Positions 33,453 to 43,897 are shown, numbered from the stretch's first letter. The stretch is 64,000 bases of DNA from Pseudomonas sp. P818 (GCF_000418555.1 NZ_ATKM01000011.1:62001-126000), one strand, 5' to 3'. Notes: generated by a model from the letters alone, not told the origin. Numbers and translations: made by a program.

Positions 33453-35138
33453 ATGGAATACACTCAAGATAAAGAGCAAATCAACGCCCAAGTAATCGCA
33501 GTCTTTCCCGACAAGGTACGAATTGTCGTAGATGACTTAGAAGACTTCAGAATCGCGGAAGAGTCGTTGAAGGTCGGCTCATATGTGAAGATCGCTGATA
33601 ATGAAAACGCGGTTCTCATAGCAATTATCGAGAATTTCCAGATTGCCGTCAGTGCTAACGGGACTCGGGATCACATTATCGAGGCGTTCCCGCTCGGTAT
33701 ACTCAGAGACGGAAAATTCGAGCGCGGTGGTGATTCTCTTGCTATCCCACCGAAGAAAGTTGAGCCCGCGAACATCGCAGACATCAGGAAGATTTATGAC
33801 GACTCGGTTCCGGAAGCAGCGAAGTTTGTCTTTGCCAATCTTGCGTCCAACAAGAACGTTCCCGTACCCGTCGATGGCAACAAGTTCTTCAACAAGCACA
33901 TCGCAGTAGTCGGCTCCACCGGCTCAGGAAAATCGCACACCCTAGCCACTGTCATCCAAAAGGCAGTTTCGGGAAAAAGTGGTGACTTCACGCTCAATAA
34001 CTCGCACGTGATTATTTTCGATATTCACTCGGAATACAAATCAGCGTTCCCGTCGGCAAATCACATTAACATCTCAAACTTGGCCTTGCCATACTGGATG
34101 CTAAATAGTGAAGAGTTGGAAGAGTTTTTCCTCGACACCGAAGCCAATGACCATAACCAGAGAAATATCTTTAAAGAGGCGATTATTGCAGATCGCCGAG
34201 CAAAGTCCAGCGCTTCCGAGTCCGAAAAACAGAAAATTCACCTTGACACACCTGTTTTGTTCGATATCAAAGAAGTCCTTGCGTACGCAATTGCTAAGAA
34301 TGAAGAAATGGTCGATACAGGTGAAGTGTATGCGGCAAGCAACAAGGAAAAGGCTGGGCAGCCTAAGTATACGCAGGGCAGCCTGTACGGAAAGCTGACA
34401 AACTTTATAAATCGACTTGAAAATAAGGTAAACGATAGTAGGCTCGACTTCTTCTTAGGTGAAACATCTAAAAGTATCACGTTCGAGGAAACGTTAAAAA
34501 ATCTTCTGGGGTATACCTCCGAAAGCAAGTCGAACGTGACCGTAATTGACCTAAGTGGAGTCCCGTTTGAAGTGCTAAGTATAACGGTTTCGCTCATATC
34601 ACGTCTCGTTTTTGAGTACGGATACATATACAAACGTATACGCTGCGCCAAAAATCCTCATGAGAAAATAAATAATGATGTGCCAATGCTGCTAGTCTAT
34701 GAGGAGGCCCATAAGTATATTCCTAATAGTGATCTCTCCAAATACCGCTCATCTAAAGTCTCCATTGAGCGAATTGCTAAGGAGGGGCGTAAGTATGGGG
34801 TAACTTTGTTGCTCGCGAGCCAACGCCCATCCGAGATATCCGAAACTATCTTTTCTCAATGTAGCAACTTCATCGCAATGCGCCTCACTAACCCAGCAGA
34901 CCAAGGTTATGTTAAGAAGCTGCTCCCAGACTCGCTAGGCTCACTGATCGACAAGATGACGTCGTTTCGCCAAGGCGAAGCCTTGCTGGTTGGGGAATCC
35001 ATTATCCTGCCCTCAATCGTCCAGATTGAGCCGTGTGCGGACGCCCCGTCCTCTAACGACATCCCCTACTGGCAGCTGTGGAAAGAGGAATGGAAGGATA
35101 TGGATTTCGAGGAAATTAAAGCGGAGTGGTACAAATAA
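33453..35138 (+). CDS. HerA-type hexameric ATPase/DNA translocase
   Basis: A 561-residue HerA/FtsK-superfamily ATPase. ATG at 33453 follows AGGG; a GTG two codons earlier is possible. An N-terminal HAS-barrel-like domain (about 10-85) precedes Walker A GSTGSGKS at 154-161, FDIHSEYKSAF near 189 (HerA usually DPHGEY), Walker B VYEEAHKY near 414, and the ASQRPSEIS motif near 454. It should form a hexamer that moves along or opens DNA. Coupled to a putative nuclease gene, it is likely the motor of a nuclease complex. AT-rich, like its partner, so acquired together. Confidence 0.88.
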   Translation: MEYTQDKEQINAQVIAVFPDKVRIVVDDLEDFRIAEESLKVGSYVKIADNENAVLIAIIENFQIAVSANGTRDHIIEAFPLGILRDGKFERGGDSLAIPPKKVEPANIADIRKIYDDSVPEAAKFVFANLASNKNVPVPVDGNKFFNKHIAVVGSTGSGKSHTLATVIQKAVSGKSGDFTLNNSHVIIFDIHSEYKSAFPSANHINISNLALPYWMLNSEELEEFFLDTEANDHNQRNIFKEAIIADRRAKSSASESEKQKIHLDTPVLFDIKEVLAYAIAKNEEMVDTGEVYAASNKEKAGQPKYTQGSLYGKLTNFINRLENKVNDSRLDFFLGETSKSITFEETLKNLLGYTSESKSNVTVIDLSGVPFEVLSITVSLISRLVFEYGYIYKRIRCAKNPHEKINNDVPMLLVYEEAHKYIPNSDLSKYRSSKVSIERIAKEGRKYGVTLLLASQRPSEISETIFSQCSNFIAMRLTNPADQGYVKKLLPDSLGSLIDKMTSFRQGEALLVGESIILPSIVQIEPCADAPSSNDIPYWQLWKEEWKDMDFEEIKAEWYK

Positions 35139-35373
35139 TCATCAAGCATCATGACTCTTAAGCGTGGGTTCTGAAACCAGAAGCGGGTACTTTGAAAGAG
35201 CCAGGCCGAGCCAGTGATATTTGATTAATGTTTCGTGCCTGGCGCTTACTCACAGCGATCAGTCTGCTTGTGGTAGGTTGCTGCCATCTACGACGAGAAG
35301 CTGAATGATAGGTACTATCTGACGAAGCCTACGGCGAAAAAATAATGCACCACCACTCACTCCAGGTCATTCA

Positions 35374-35955
35374 TTACGCATCAACCGCTTGGACCCGCAA
35401 CACCCTGCAAGCCCGCTTCACTGCCGCCGTAGAGATCCCCCAATGCTTAGCGGTATCCGCAATGCTGGCCTCGTTCTCTTTCCTCCAGATGGCTACGGCC
35501 TGATCATCGATTACCTTCGGCGCTCCTAGCTTCTTCCCTTGCGCCCTGGCTCGCTCTATCCCGGCCATCTGACGGGCCTTGATATTGGCCCGTTCCAGTT
35601 CCGCCACGGCAGCCAGCATGGTGAGCATGGCCTTGCCGACTGGGCTGGATAGGTCGAAGCCTTCGCGCATCGACACCACCGTCACGCCCTTGGTCTTAAG
35701 GGCTTCCACTGTCTCCAGCACGTCGATGGTGTCTCTGCCTAGGCGGTCGATGGCGGCCACGACAACCGTGTCTCCCTTCCTGGCGTAGGCGTGGAGTGCC
35801 TTGAAGCCTTCCCGTTGCAGTGCCTTGGTGGCCCCGCTGGTGGCCTCATCGGAGAACCACTCGTTCACATTGAAGCGTTGGCTGATGGCGTGTCGCTGGG
35901 CCTCGGTGGTTTGGCCGTCGGTGCTGACTCGGACGTAGGCAATGGTGGCGGTCAT
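35374..35955 (-). CDS. Small serine recombinase (resolvase/invertase family)
   Basis: A 193-residue protein starting MTATIAYVRVSTDGQTTEAQ (ATG at 35955, AAGGAG upstream). The catalytic serine is in VRVSTDGQ, the conserved DRLGRD region is near residue 69, and a C-terminal helix-turn-helix is at about 150-190 (ASIADTAKHWGISTAAVKRA). Typical of Hin/Tn3-type resolvases. No inversion segment or transposon ends were recognised near it. It reads towards the nuclease-HerA operon, at the right end of the island. Confidence 0.9.
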   Translation of the reverse strand: MTATIAYVRVSTDGQTTEAQRHAISQRFNVNEWFSDEATSGATKALQREGFKALHAYARKGDTVVVAAIDRLGRDTIDVLETVEALKTKGVTVVSMREGFDLSSPVGKAMLTMLAAVAELERANIKARQMAGIERARAQGKKLGAPKVIDDQAVAIWRKENEASIADTAKHWGISTAAVKRACRVLRVQAVDA

Positions 35956-36381
35956 GGCTGATAGCTCCTTGAGCGCTAGGTGGATCACAAAGCTGGCTCA
36001 AGATGCTATTGGGTGGATCGGTAGAAATCAACAGTTCTGATCCAATCGAAGGCCGCAGCGCTTCGTGTATCTCAAGCTGCGCTCAGGTTGGCTCGGAAGG
36101 TACACCTTCTGATCCACTCCCTTAGTACGCACGGGAACCCATCTCGCGGTCTTGCGGGCTGGTCTGTCCTTCCATCGAGACCTCTGGCCAGAGCGCGGTA
36201 CTCGTTCACATGGAAGTGAGATCGAGGCCCGTGGGGGTCGTCGTGCCCCGGCTCACCCTCGCTGTCGACAGGGAAGCCTGAGCATCGTGTTTGATCGGGG
36301 AGGGGGTGCCCTGTTTTTTCAGGCGAGGAGGGGTGGGTACCGGGGGGAATCGAGTGGGACGGCTCGATGGATAGGGGCTCG

Positions 36382-36399
36382 CATTTTTTGCAAAAAATG
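36382..36399. repeat. 18-bp perfect palindrome near the right island end
   Basis: CATTTTTTGCAAAAAATG is fully self-complementary. It stands in an otherwise GC-rich stretch just before the arm-type sites; a protein-binding or bending site is possible. Confidence 0.55.
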
Positions 36400-36418
36400 G
36401 CCGGTGGGGTGTGGCCAA

Positions 36419-36461
36419 GTGATCCAAAAGGGATCCAGAAGTGATCCGAAACGGTGATCCA
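36419..36461 (+). promoter_or_regulatory. Right arm-type integrase sites
   Basis: Four octamers related to GTGATCCA begin at 36419, 36430, 36441 and 36454, spaced near one helical turn, about 110-150 bp inside attR. Same octamer as at the left end (26729, 26741), so probable integrase arm-binding sites. Confidence 0.6.
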
Positions 36462-36571
36462 AAGCGCTCCCAAAGGCTCATGCCCGCGCTATAGAATGTG
36501 GTCTCCGATTGATAGTCGTGCGACGAGCAGAAACGCTAGAAGTCAGGAATAGCGAGCCTTTCAGGCCTTTC

Positions 36572-36666
36572 CGCAACGATTACCCGTGAACCTGGTCAGG
36601 CCCGGAAGGGAGCAGCCACAGCGGGAACATCGTGTGCCGGGGTGTGGCTGGCAGGGTTCGCCTCCA
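36572..36666 (+). repeat. Right attachment repeat (attR), 5'-truncated ffs copy
   Basis: An exact 95-bp copy of bases 26587-26681. It lacks the 5' strand of the terminal helix and has no promoter like that of the left copy, so it is a truncated ffs. It retains the native flank leading to the region upstream of dnaX. Together with the left copy it marks the borders of a 9,985-bp insertion. Confidence 0.92.
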
Positions 36667-36737
36667 GTTTCCCCGGCGCTCGCCATTTCCTGATTATTTT
36701 TTCGCAGCCTGTCGCTTCGGGTGTTTGCCTGCGTGCA

Positions 36738-36764
36738 ATAAAAAGCCCGCGCATGGGCGCGGGC
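36738..36764 (-). terminator. Rho-independent terminator of the DUF3509-like genes
   Basis: On the minus strand: GCCCGCG stem (36758-36764 / 36745-36751), loop of six bases, then a T tract from 36744-36738 (reads TTTTTAT). It lies about 20 bp after the stop of the gene at 36784. Confidence 0.8.
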
Positions 36765-36783
36765 CTCGGTATCGCTGATGGAA

Positions 36784-37071
36784 TCAGGCTATGCGGTAGT
36801 TCAGCACGCTGTCCTGTTCCTTGAGCGTCTTGCGCAGGTCGGCGGGGATATTGCCGGCGCGCACCGCGAGTTCCAGGCGGATTTCTTCCAGGCTCTGGGC
36901 GAAGGCCCCCTGATCGTCGAGCTGGGGTTTGGCCAGAACACGGCTATAGACGGTACTGTCGGTCTCGTCGAGGAGGGCGAGGACGATACTGCCATCCGGG
37001 CGCGGGGAACTGAAGCTGGCGCGCAGTGGATTGAACAGATGGTCGACGAGTTGCTGGTTGCTGAGTTCCAT
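36784..37071 (-). CDS. Small hypothetical protein, DUF3509-like
   Basis: A 95-residue soluble protein starting MELSNQQLVDHLFNPLRASF (ATG at 37071). A short beta-rich first half (DGSIVLALLDETDSTVYSRVL) is followed by an amphipathic helix. It resembles the small DUF3509 proteins of Pseudomonas; its neighbour at 37125 has the same layout, so the two may be diverged paralogues. Function unknown. A terminator follows it. Confidence 0.6.
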   Translation of the reverse strand: MELSNQQLVDHLFNPLRASFSSPRPDGSIVLALLDETDSTVYSRVLAKPQLDDQGAFAQSLEEIRLELAVRAGNIPADLRKTLKEQDSVLNYRIA

Positions 37072-37124
37072 ATCTACTCCATCCCGATGGTTGGCTCCCT
37101 TCGACCGTCGGACGGGGGAATGGT

Positions 37125-37346
37125 TCAGGCAATCAGTGACTGGCGAGTACGCTCGATGACCTGTTGCAGTGATTCGTCGCTGTACTGGCCGGGATACAGA
37201 CGCTGGCTGTACTGGGCGATACCGGTCTTGTCGACCAGGGTAAAGCTGAAGCTGCCCTTGCGTGCGGCCTGGATACGGCAGTCGAACGGGGCGAAGGCGT
37301 GGGTCAGTGTGCTGATGGCTTTCTGAATCTGATGTTGAGTATTCAT
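37125..37346 (-). CDS. DUF3509-like small protein
   Basis: A 73-residue protein, MNTQHQIQKAISTLTHAFAP at its start, with a beta-hairpin like segment (GSFSFTLVDKTGIAQYSQRL) and C-terminal helix (LQQVIERTRQSL). This matches my memory of DUF3509, a Pseudomonas-specific family linked in some reports to regulation of stress or iron genes, but no function is sure. Upstream in the same direction as the gene at 36784, 53 bp apart. Confidence 0.6.
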   Translation of the reverse strand: MNTQHQIQKAISTLTHAFAPFDCRIQAARKGSFSFTLVDKTGIAQYSQRLYPGQYSDESLQQVIERTRQSLIA

Positions 37347-37808
37347 TTTTCTTGGTGTTCCTTAAAACATGTGCGCGTCGGTGCGCGTTGTATTGCTCCC
37401 TGAGGTCGGCCGAAACGCGGCCTAAGCAAGTAACCATTCGGAGCTTTATGGGCACGATAAAGTTCCATTGTTACGGTTCTTCGGCGTGGTCGGTACGTCG
37501 GAGGCAGGCGGGGTACAGCACCGATGAGCGGTGAGTTGGCCTGATCAGTCAGCAGATGGGATCGGGGAGGGCGACAGCGCAGGGATGCGCTAGACGTTGA
37601 ACCGGGAAACCAGCGAGGGGGCGCAAAGGCCTTTTATGACTTGCAGCGTGGTACGAACAGCGCGGATGATACATGGCTGTTCAAGTTTTGACCAGTGCTA
37701 TTTGCCGACGCCATGAGCGGCATCTGCCAGGCTCGGTTGGCGGATGCAATTTGCCGGTTGCTCCGCTAGGATTAGCCCACTTTTGCTTTCCTCACATGAC
37801 GGTTTTCC
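37347..37808. other. 462-bp intergenic region upstream of dnaX
   Basis: It separates the minus-strand DUF3509-like genes from dnaX and should hold promoters for both. No palindrome, RNA or gene stands out. A purine-rich stretch AGGAAT-like was not found; a -10-like TAGGAT lies near 37769. Confidence 0.5.
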
Positions 37809-39869
<2,061 letters not shown>

Positions 39870-39894
39870 CACCCCGAACACCGAGGATACCGAC

Positions 39895-40221
39895 ATGATG
39901 AAAGGTGGCATGGCAGGCCTGATGAAGCAGGCCCAGCAGATGCAGGAAAAGATGCAGAAGATGCAGGAAGAGCTGGCCAATGCCGAAGTGACCGGCCAGT
40001 CCGGCGCCGGCCTGGTCAGCGTGGTGATGACCGGTCGCCATGACGTCAAGCGCATCACCCTGGACGACAGCCTGATGCAGGAAGACAAGGAAGTGCTGGA
40101 AGACCTGATCGCCGCCGCGGTGAATGACGCCGTGCGCAAGGTCGAGCAGAACAGCCAGGAGAAGATGGCCGGCATGACGGCAGGGATGCAGCTGCCCCCC
40201 GGCTTCAAAATGCCCTTCTGA
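39895..40221 (+). CDS. ybaB: YbaB/EbfC nucleoid-associated protein
   Basis: A 108-residue YbaB protein: [20 protein letters not shown] at the start, a helical hairpin, and central [19 protein letters not shown]. Forms a dimer that binds DNA and is conserved between dnaX and recR. Two possible ATGs at 39895 and 39898. It starts 26 bp after dnaX and is likely co-transcribed with it. Confidence 0.97.
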   Translation: MMKGGMAGLMKQAQQMQEKMQKMQEELANAEVTGQSGAGLVSVVMTGRHDVKRITLDDSLMQEDKEVLEDLIAAAVNDAVRKVEQNSQEKMAGMTAGMQLPPGFKMPF

Positions 40222-40368
40222 GCCTGTGACGCCCAGCCGGCACGCGTTGCGAAGGGCCCCGAGCATCCTCATTTACAGACGTAAACTCCGGTGCTCGCGG
40301 CCTTTCGCGCCTTGTACTGCATACCGTCTGGTCGCCCCGTGGTGATGGTGTGCAAAACGCACCCCTTC

Positions 40369-40390
40369 GTAGGGTGGGCTTTAGCCCACC
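40369..40390. repeat. Short REP-like hairpin before recR
   Basis: GTAGGGTGGG-CTTTAG-CCCACC: a short stem in the 200-bp gap between ybaB and recR. Upstream, 40254-40306 also has an imperfect stem (CCGAGCATCC..GGTGCTCGCGG) found in many Pseudomonas intergenic regions. Confidence 0.5.
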
Positions 40391-40423
40391 AGATCATTGC
40401 CCGCCAACTTTTGCAGGACTTCC

Positions 40424-41023
40424 ATGAGCTTCAGCCCTCTGATTCGCCAGTTGATCGACTCCCTGCGCATCCTGCCCGGTGTCGGCCAGAAGACTGCGCA
40501 GCGCATGGCGCTGCAGCTGCTCGAGCGTGATCGCAGCGGCGGTCAGCGCCTGGCGCAGGCGCTGAATGCGGCGATGGAAGGTGTGGGGCACTGCAAGCGC
40601 TGCCGCAGCCTGAGCGAGGACGAGGTCTGCCAGCTGTGTCTGGACGAGCGTCGCGACGACAGCCTGCTGTGCGTGGTCGAGGGGCCGATGGATGTGCATG
40701 CCGTGGAGCAGACCGGCTTTCGCGGTCGTTACTTCGTGCTCAAGGGGCACCTGTCGCCACTCGATGGCCTCGGCCCGGAGGCCATCGGCATTCCCGAACT
40801 GCTGGAGCGGATCGAGGCTGGCGCTTTCGGCGAGGTGATCCTGGCTACCAACCCGACGGTAGAGGGCGAGGCCACAGCGCACTACATTGCGCAGATCCTC
40901 GCCGGCAAGGGCCTGGTCGCTTCGCGCATCGCCCATGGCATGCCGCTGGGTGGCGAACTGGAGCTGGTCGATGGCGGCACCCTGGCTCATGCCCTGGCCG
41001 GTCGGCGTCCGATCAGTCTGTAA
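40424..41023 (+). CDS. recR: Recombination mediator protein RecR
   Basis: A 199-residue RecR. Start [20 protein letters not shown] (ATG at 40424, AGGA upstream) gives the helix-hairpin-helix [15 protein letters not shown] at about residues 17-31; the zinc finger is CKRC...VCQLCLDE near 57-73; the Toprim domain has [12 protein letters not shown] near 80 and [17 protein letters not shown] near 140. It loads RecA with RecFO. Third gene of the dnaX region. Confidence 0.97.
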   Translation: MSFSPLIRQLIDSLRILPGVGQKTAQRMALQLLERDRSGGQRLAQALNAAMEGVGHCKRCRSLSEDEVCQLCLDERRDDSLLCVVEGPMDVHAVEQTGFRGRYFVLKGHLSPLDGLGPEAIGIPELLERIEAGAFGEVILATNPTVEGEATAHYIAQILAGKGLVASRIAHGMPLGGELELVDGGTLAHALAGRRPISL

Positions 41024-41053
41024 GTCCTCGGAATCTTCCAACTCGGAGTGCCT

Positions 41054-41632
41054 GTGATCACCGACACTCTGCGCCGCATCGCTCTGCTGCTCCTGCTGGG
41101 AGCGCCCTTGGTCGCCCAGGCTCAATGCCCGACCGGGCAGATACAGGTCTGCCTGGGCGGTTCCTGTCTGTGCGTGCCCGATCCGGTACGCGTTCGTGAA
41201 GATGGCCTGAACATGGCGGCGGCTCGCCTGGAAGCCTGGCTGCTGCAATCGCGCGAGGCGGCGCTGCGGGCGGGTACCGAGCCGATCCCCCTGATGATTC
41301 GCGCGCAGCTCGCGCCTTTCTATGATGATGCGTTGCTCGATGAAGTGCGCTTTCGCGTGGGCATCACCGACGAGATGGACGCCGCCACTGTCATGCTGCA
41401 GAACCCCGATGTGCAGGCCGTGACGCTGGTGGATGTGGTGGTGTTTCGCGATGCGCAGGCAGCCGCCGAGGATCCCGTACTCTGGGCGCATGAGCTCTGG
41501 CATGTGCAGCAGTACCGTGATTGGGGCACCGACGGCTTTGCCCGGCGTTATACGCGCAACTTCCAGGCAGTCGAAGGGCCGGCCTACGAAATGGGCGAGC
41601 GCGTGAGAAAGGCGCTGCGTGAGCAAAAATAA
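41054..41632 (+). CDS. Secreted hypothetical protein with zinc-protease-like motif
   Basis: A 192-residue protein with a signal peptide ending AQAQ and a Cys-rich start of the mature part (CPTGQIQVCLGGSCLCVPD). A WAHELWHVQQYRDWG segment near residue 143-157 contains HELWH, an HExxH zinc-binding motif, matching the DUF4157-type putative metallopeptidase domain. GTG at 41054 is chosen because GGAG (41045-41048) is well spaced; a GTG at 41048 overlaps it. Function unknown. 30 bp after recR. Confidence 0.7.
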   Translation: MITDTLRRIALLLLLGAPLVAQAQCPTGQIQVCLGGSCLCVPDPVRVREDGLNMAAARLEAWLLQSREAALRAGTEPIPLMIRAQLAPFYDDALLDEVRFRVGITDEMDAATVMLQNPDVQAVTLVDVVVFRDAQAAAEDPVLWAHELWHVQQYRDWGTDGFARRYTRNFQAVEGPAYEMGERVRKALREQK

Positions 41633-41647
41633 AACGCCTGCTTGAAA

Positions 41648-41665
41648 ACCAAGCAAGCGCTAGGT
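41648..41665. promoter_or_regulatory. AtuR-like operator before the acyl-CoA dehydrogenase
   Basis: ACCAAGCAAGCGCTAGGT here matches the atuA-atuR operator ACCAAGCAAGCGCTTGGT (6115-6132) at 17 of 18 positions. It lies 34 bp before the ATG of the acyl-CoA dehydrogenase gene, so AtuR, or a related TetR protein, may repress that gene. Confidence 0.7.
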
Positions 41666-41698
41666 TAGGGTGGCCAAAACAATAACGGGAGTACCCGC

Positions 41699-42847
41699 AT
41701 GGCCGCCCCTCAGTCGTACTTCGATGATTCCCATCAGCTGATTCGCGACTCCGTTCGCCGTTTCGTCGAGCGCGAGATCCTGCCGCATATCGATGAGTGG
41801 GAGGAGGCCGAGGAATTCCCTCGCGAGCTTTATCAGAAGGCGGGCGCGGCGGGCATCCTCGGTATCGGCTATCCCGAACAGTACGGCGGCAGCCATGAGG
41901 GCGATGTATTCGCCAAGGTCGCGGCCAGCGAGGAGTTGATGCGCTGCGGTTCCGGCGGCCTGGTGGCCGGGCTCGGCTCGCTGGATATCGGCTTGCCGCC
42001 CATCGTCAAGTGGGCCAAGCCCGCCGTGCGCGAGCGCGTGGCGCCGCAGGTGCTGGCCGGCGAGAAGATCATGGCGCTGGCGGTGACCGAGCCATCGGGC
42101 GGCTCCGACGTGGCCAATCTCAAGACCCGCGCCGTGCGTGATGGTGATCACTACCGCATCAATGGCAGCAAGACCTTCATCACCAGCGGCGTACGCGCCG
42201 ACTACTACACGGTGGCGGTGCGCACGGGGGGCGAAGGTTTTGGCGGCGTCAGCCTGTTGCTGGTGGAGAAGGGCACCCCGGGATTCAGCGTCGGCCGCAA
42301 GCTGAAGAAGATGGGCTGGTGGGCGTCCGACACCGCCGAGCTATTCTTCGACGACTGCAAGGTGCCGGTGGAGAACCTGATCGGCGTGGAGAACGCCGGC
42401 TTCGCCTGCATCATGGCCAACTTCCAGAGCGAGCGTCTGAGCCTGGCGATCATGGCCAACATGACCGCGCAGCTGGCGCTGGAGGAGTCGCTGAAATGGG
42501 CGCGCGAGCGCCAGGCGTTCGGCAAGCCGGTGGGCAAGTTCCAAGTGCTCAAGCACCGCCTGGCCGAGATGGCCACGCAGCTCGAGGTGTCCCGCGAGTT
42601 CACCTACCGCCAGGCTGCGCAGATGGCGGCCGGCAGGAGCGTGATCAAGGAAATCTCCATGGCCAAGAACTTCGCCACCGATATCGCCGACCGCCTCACC
42701 TACGATGCCGTGCAGATCATGGGCGGCATGGGTTATATGCGTGAGTCCCTGGTCGAGCGTCTGTACCGCGACAACCGCATTCTCTCCATCGGCGGCGGCA
42801 CGCGCGAGATCATGAACGAGATCATCGCCAAGCAGATGGGGTTGTAG
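41699..42847 (+). CDS. Acyl-CoA dehydrogenase, AtuD-like (PA1535-type)
   Basis: A 382-residue acyl-CoA dehydrogenase with the VTEPSGGSDVANLKT motif near residue 125 and YRDNRILSIGGGTREIM at the C terminus. As in atuD, Gly stands where MCAD has its catalytic Glu. It lies after recR as does PA1535 of P. aeruginosa, which I recall as a second citronellyl-CoA dehydrogenase induced by citronellol. The AtuR-like site upstream fits that. Follows recR and the secreted-protein gene but has its own control region. Confidence 0.8.
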   Translation: MAAPQSYFDDSHQLIRDSVRRFVEREILPHIDEWEEAEEFPRELYQKAGAAGILGIGYPEQYGGSHEGDVFAKVAASEELMRCGSGGLVAGLGSLDIGLPPIVKWAKPAVRERVAPQVLAGEKIMALAVTEPSGGSDVANLKTRAVRDGDHYRINGSKTFITSGVRADYYTVAVRTGGEGFGGVSLLLVEKGTPGFSVGRKLKKMGWWASDTAELFFDDCKVPVENLIGVENAGFACIMANFQSERLSLAIMANMTAQLALEESLKWARERQAFGKPVGKFQVLKHRLAEMATQLEVSREFTYRQAAQMAAGRSVIKEISMAKNFATDIADRLTYDAVQIMGGMGYMRESLVERLYRDNRILSIGGGTREIMNEIIAKQMGL

Positions 42848-42854
42848 CAGGTAT

Positions 42855-42928
42855 CGTGGGAGGGGCTTCAGCCGCGATCATCCTTTAACAAGGGGCGGAA
42901 AAGCTCGCCGCTAAAGCGCGTCCCACGG
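42855..42928. repeat. REP-like inverted repeat
   Basis: CGTGGGAGGGGCTTCAGCCGCGA from 42855 and GCGCGTCCCACG ending at 42928 form an imperfect stem between two convergent genes, where it may also terminate transcripts. Confidence 0.6.
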
Positions 42929-42949
42929 GTGCGTGGCCCTGCGCGGCAT

Positions 42950-43897
42950 TCAGGACGCCACCTGGTTCTGCGCCGCCTGCCGCAGGCGAGCGATATCGCG
43001 CTGCGGCGGGGCGCCGAACAGGCGGCTGTATTCGCGGCTGAACTGCGAAGGGCTCTCGTAGCCCACGCGGTAGCTGGCCGCGGCGGCTTCGAGGTTATCG
43101 CACAGCATCAGCCGGCGAGCCTCCTGCAGGCGAAGTTGCTTCTGGTATTGCAGCGGACTGAACGCCGTGACGGCCTTGAAACGGTGATGCAGGGTCGATG
43201 GGCTCAGGTTGACTTCGCGGGCCAGTTCTTCGATGCGCAGCGGCTGGTCGAAGTTCTTGCGCAGCCACTCGATGGCCCTGGAGATGCGCTGGCTCTGGCT
43301 GTCGGCGACCACCACTTCATGCAGGCGATGGCCCTGCGGGCTGAGCAGCATCCGGTAGAAGATCTCGCGTAGGGCCAGTGGCGCCAGCATGGCGATGTCG
43401 CGTGGGGTTTCCAGCAGACGCAGCAGGCGGATCACCGCATCCAGCAGGCGTGGATCGAGGCGGTCGAGGAACAGGGCGCGTTGCGAGGCTGCATCAGGCG
43501 CCGGGATGGGCGGCATCTCGGTCAGCAGGCTGCTGATCAGGGCTGGGTCGATCTCCAGCGCGAGACTCAGGTACGGCGCCTCCGGACTGGCTTCGATCAC
43601 CCGGCCGGTAACCGGCAGCATCACCGACGCCACCAGATAATTGAGTGGATCGTAGACATAGAGCTCGTCACCCAGACGCACCTCCTTGCGCCCCTGCGCG
43701 ATGATGCACAGGCAGGGATCGTAAACCGTCTGCATCGGCAGGCTTGGCGAGGTGGCGCGTGCCAGTTTGAGGCCTGGAATGGCCGTGAGGTGCAACCCGT
43801 CGTCAGGCACGAAGCGCTCAACCAGGCGGGCCATTTCGTGGCTGAGTTCAGCGAGTGGGGTATCGAGGGTTGCAGCGGTAGCAAGGGGTGACTGCAT
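42950..43897 (-). CDS. AraC-family transcriptional regulator
   Basis: A 315-residue AraC regulator: N-terminal sensing domain of the AraC_N type (about 30-190, with PCLCIIAQGRKEVRLGDELYVYDP near 82), then two helix-turn-helix motifs at about 205-305 (RIEELAREVNLSPSTLHHRFKAVTAFSPLQYQK and the second ending YESPSQFSREYSRLFG). Divergent from the small-gene pair at 44225-44690; two 23-bp near-copies of a palindromic site lie between. Inducer unknown. Confidence 0.9.
   Translation of the reverse strand: MQSPLATAATLDTPLAELSHEMARLVERFVPDDGLHLTAIPGLKLARATSPSLPMQTVYDPCLCIIAQGRKEVRLGDELYVYDPLNYLVASVMLPVTGRVIEASPEAPYLSLALEIDPALISSLLTEMPPIPAPDAASQRALFLDRLDPRLLDAVIRLLRLLETPRDIAMLAPLALREIFYRMLLSPQGHRLHEVVVADSQSQRISRAIEWLRKNFDQPLRIEELAREVNLSPSTLHHRFKAVTAFSPLQYQKQLRLQEARRLMLCDNLEAAAASYRVGYESPSQFSREYSRLFGAPPQRDIARLRQAAQNQVAS

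Larger units (their letters stand above)
35956..36571. other. Right end of the island: no clear gene, integrase arm sites
   Basis: No convincing gene was found in these 616 bp; frames on either strand (e.g. 36072-36473 minus) lack good starts. The segment contains GTGATCCA-type octamers at 36419, 36430 (GGGATCCA), 36441 (GTGATCCG) and 36454, spaced 11, 11 and 13 bp, and one reversed copy at 35981-35988. These match the left-end octamers at 26729 and 26741. An 18-bp perfect palindrome, CATTTTTTGCAAAAAATG, is at 36382-36399. Confidence 0.6.

Noticed and set aside
36072..36473. A 133-codon minus-strand frame at the right island end
   Set aside because: No good start or ribosome-binding site, crosses the palindrome and arm-type sites; residues look like non-coding GC-rich translation.
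26751..36571. A complete prophage in the island
   Set aside because: Integrase and antirepressors occur, but no capsid, tail, terminase, replication or lysis genes are seen; an integrative island or phage satellite is more likely.
36572..36666. A second functional 4.5S RNA gene
   Set aside because: It lacks the 5' strand of the terminal helix and a promoter like that at 26505, so it is better read as the attR remnant.
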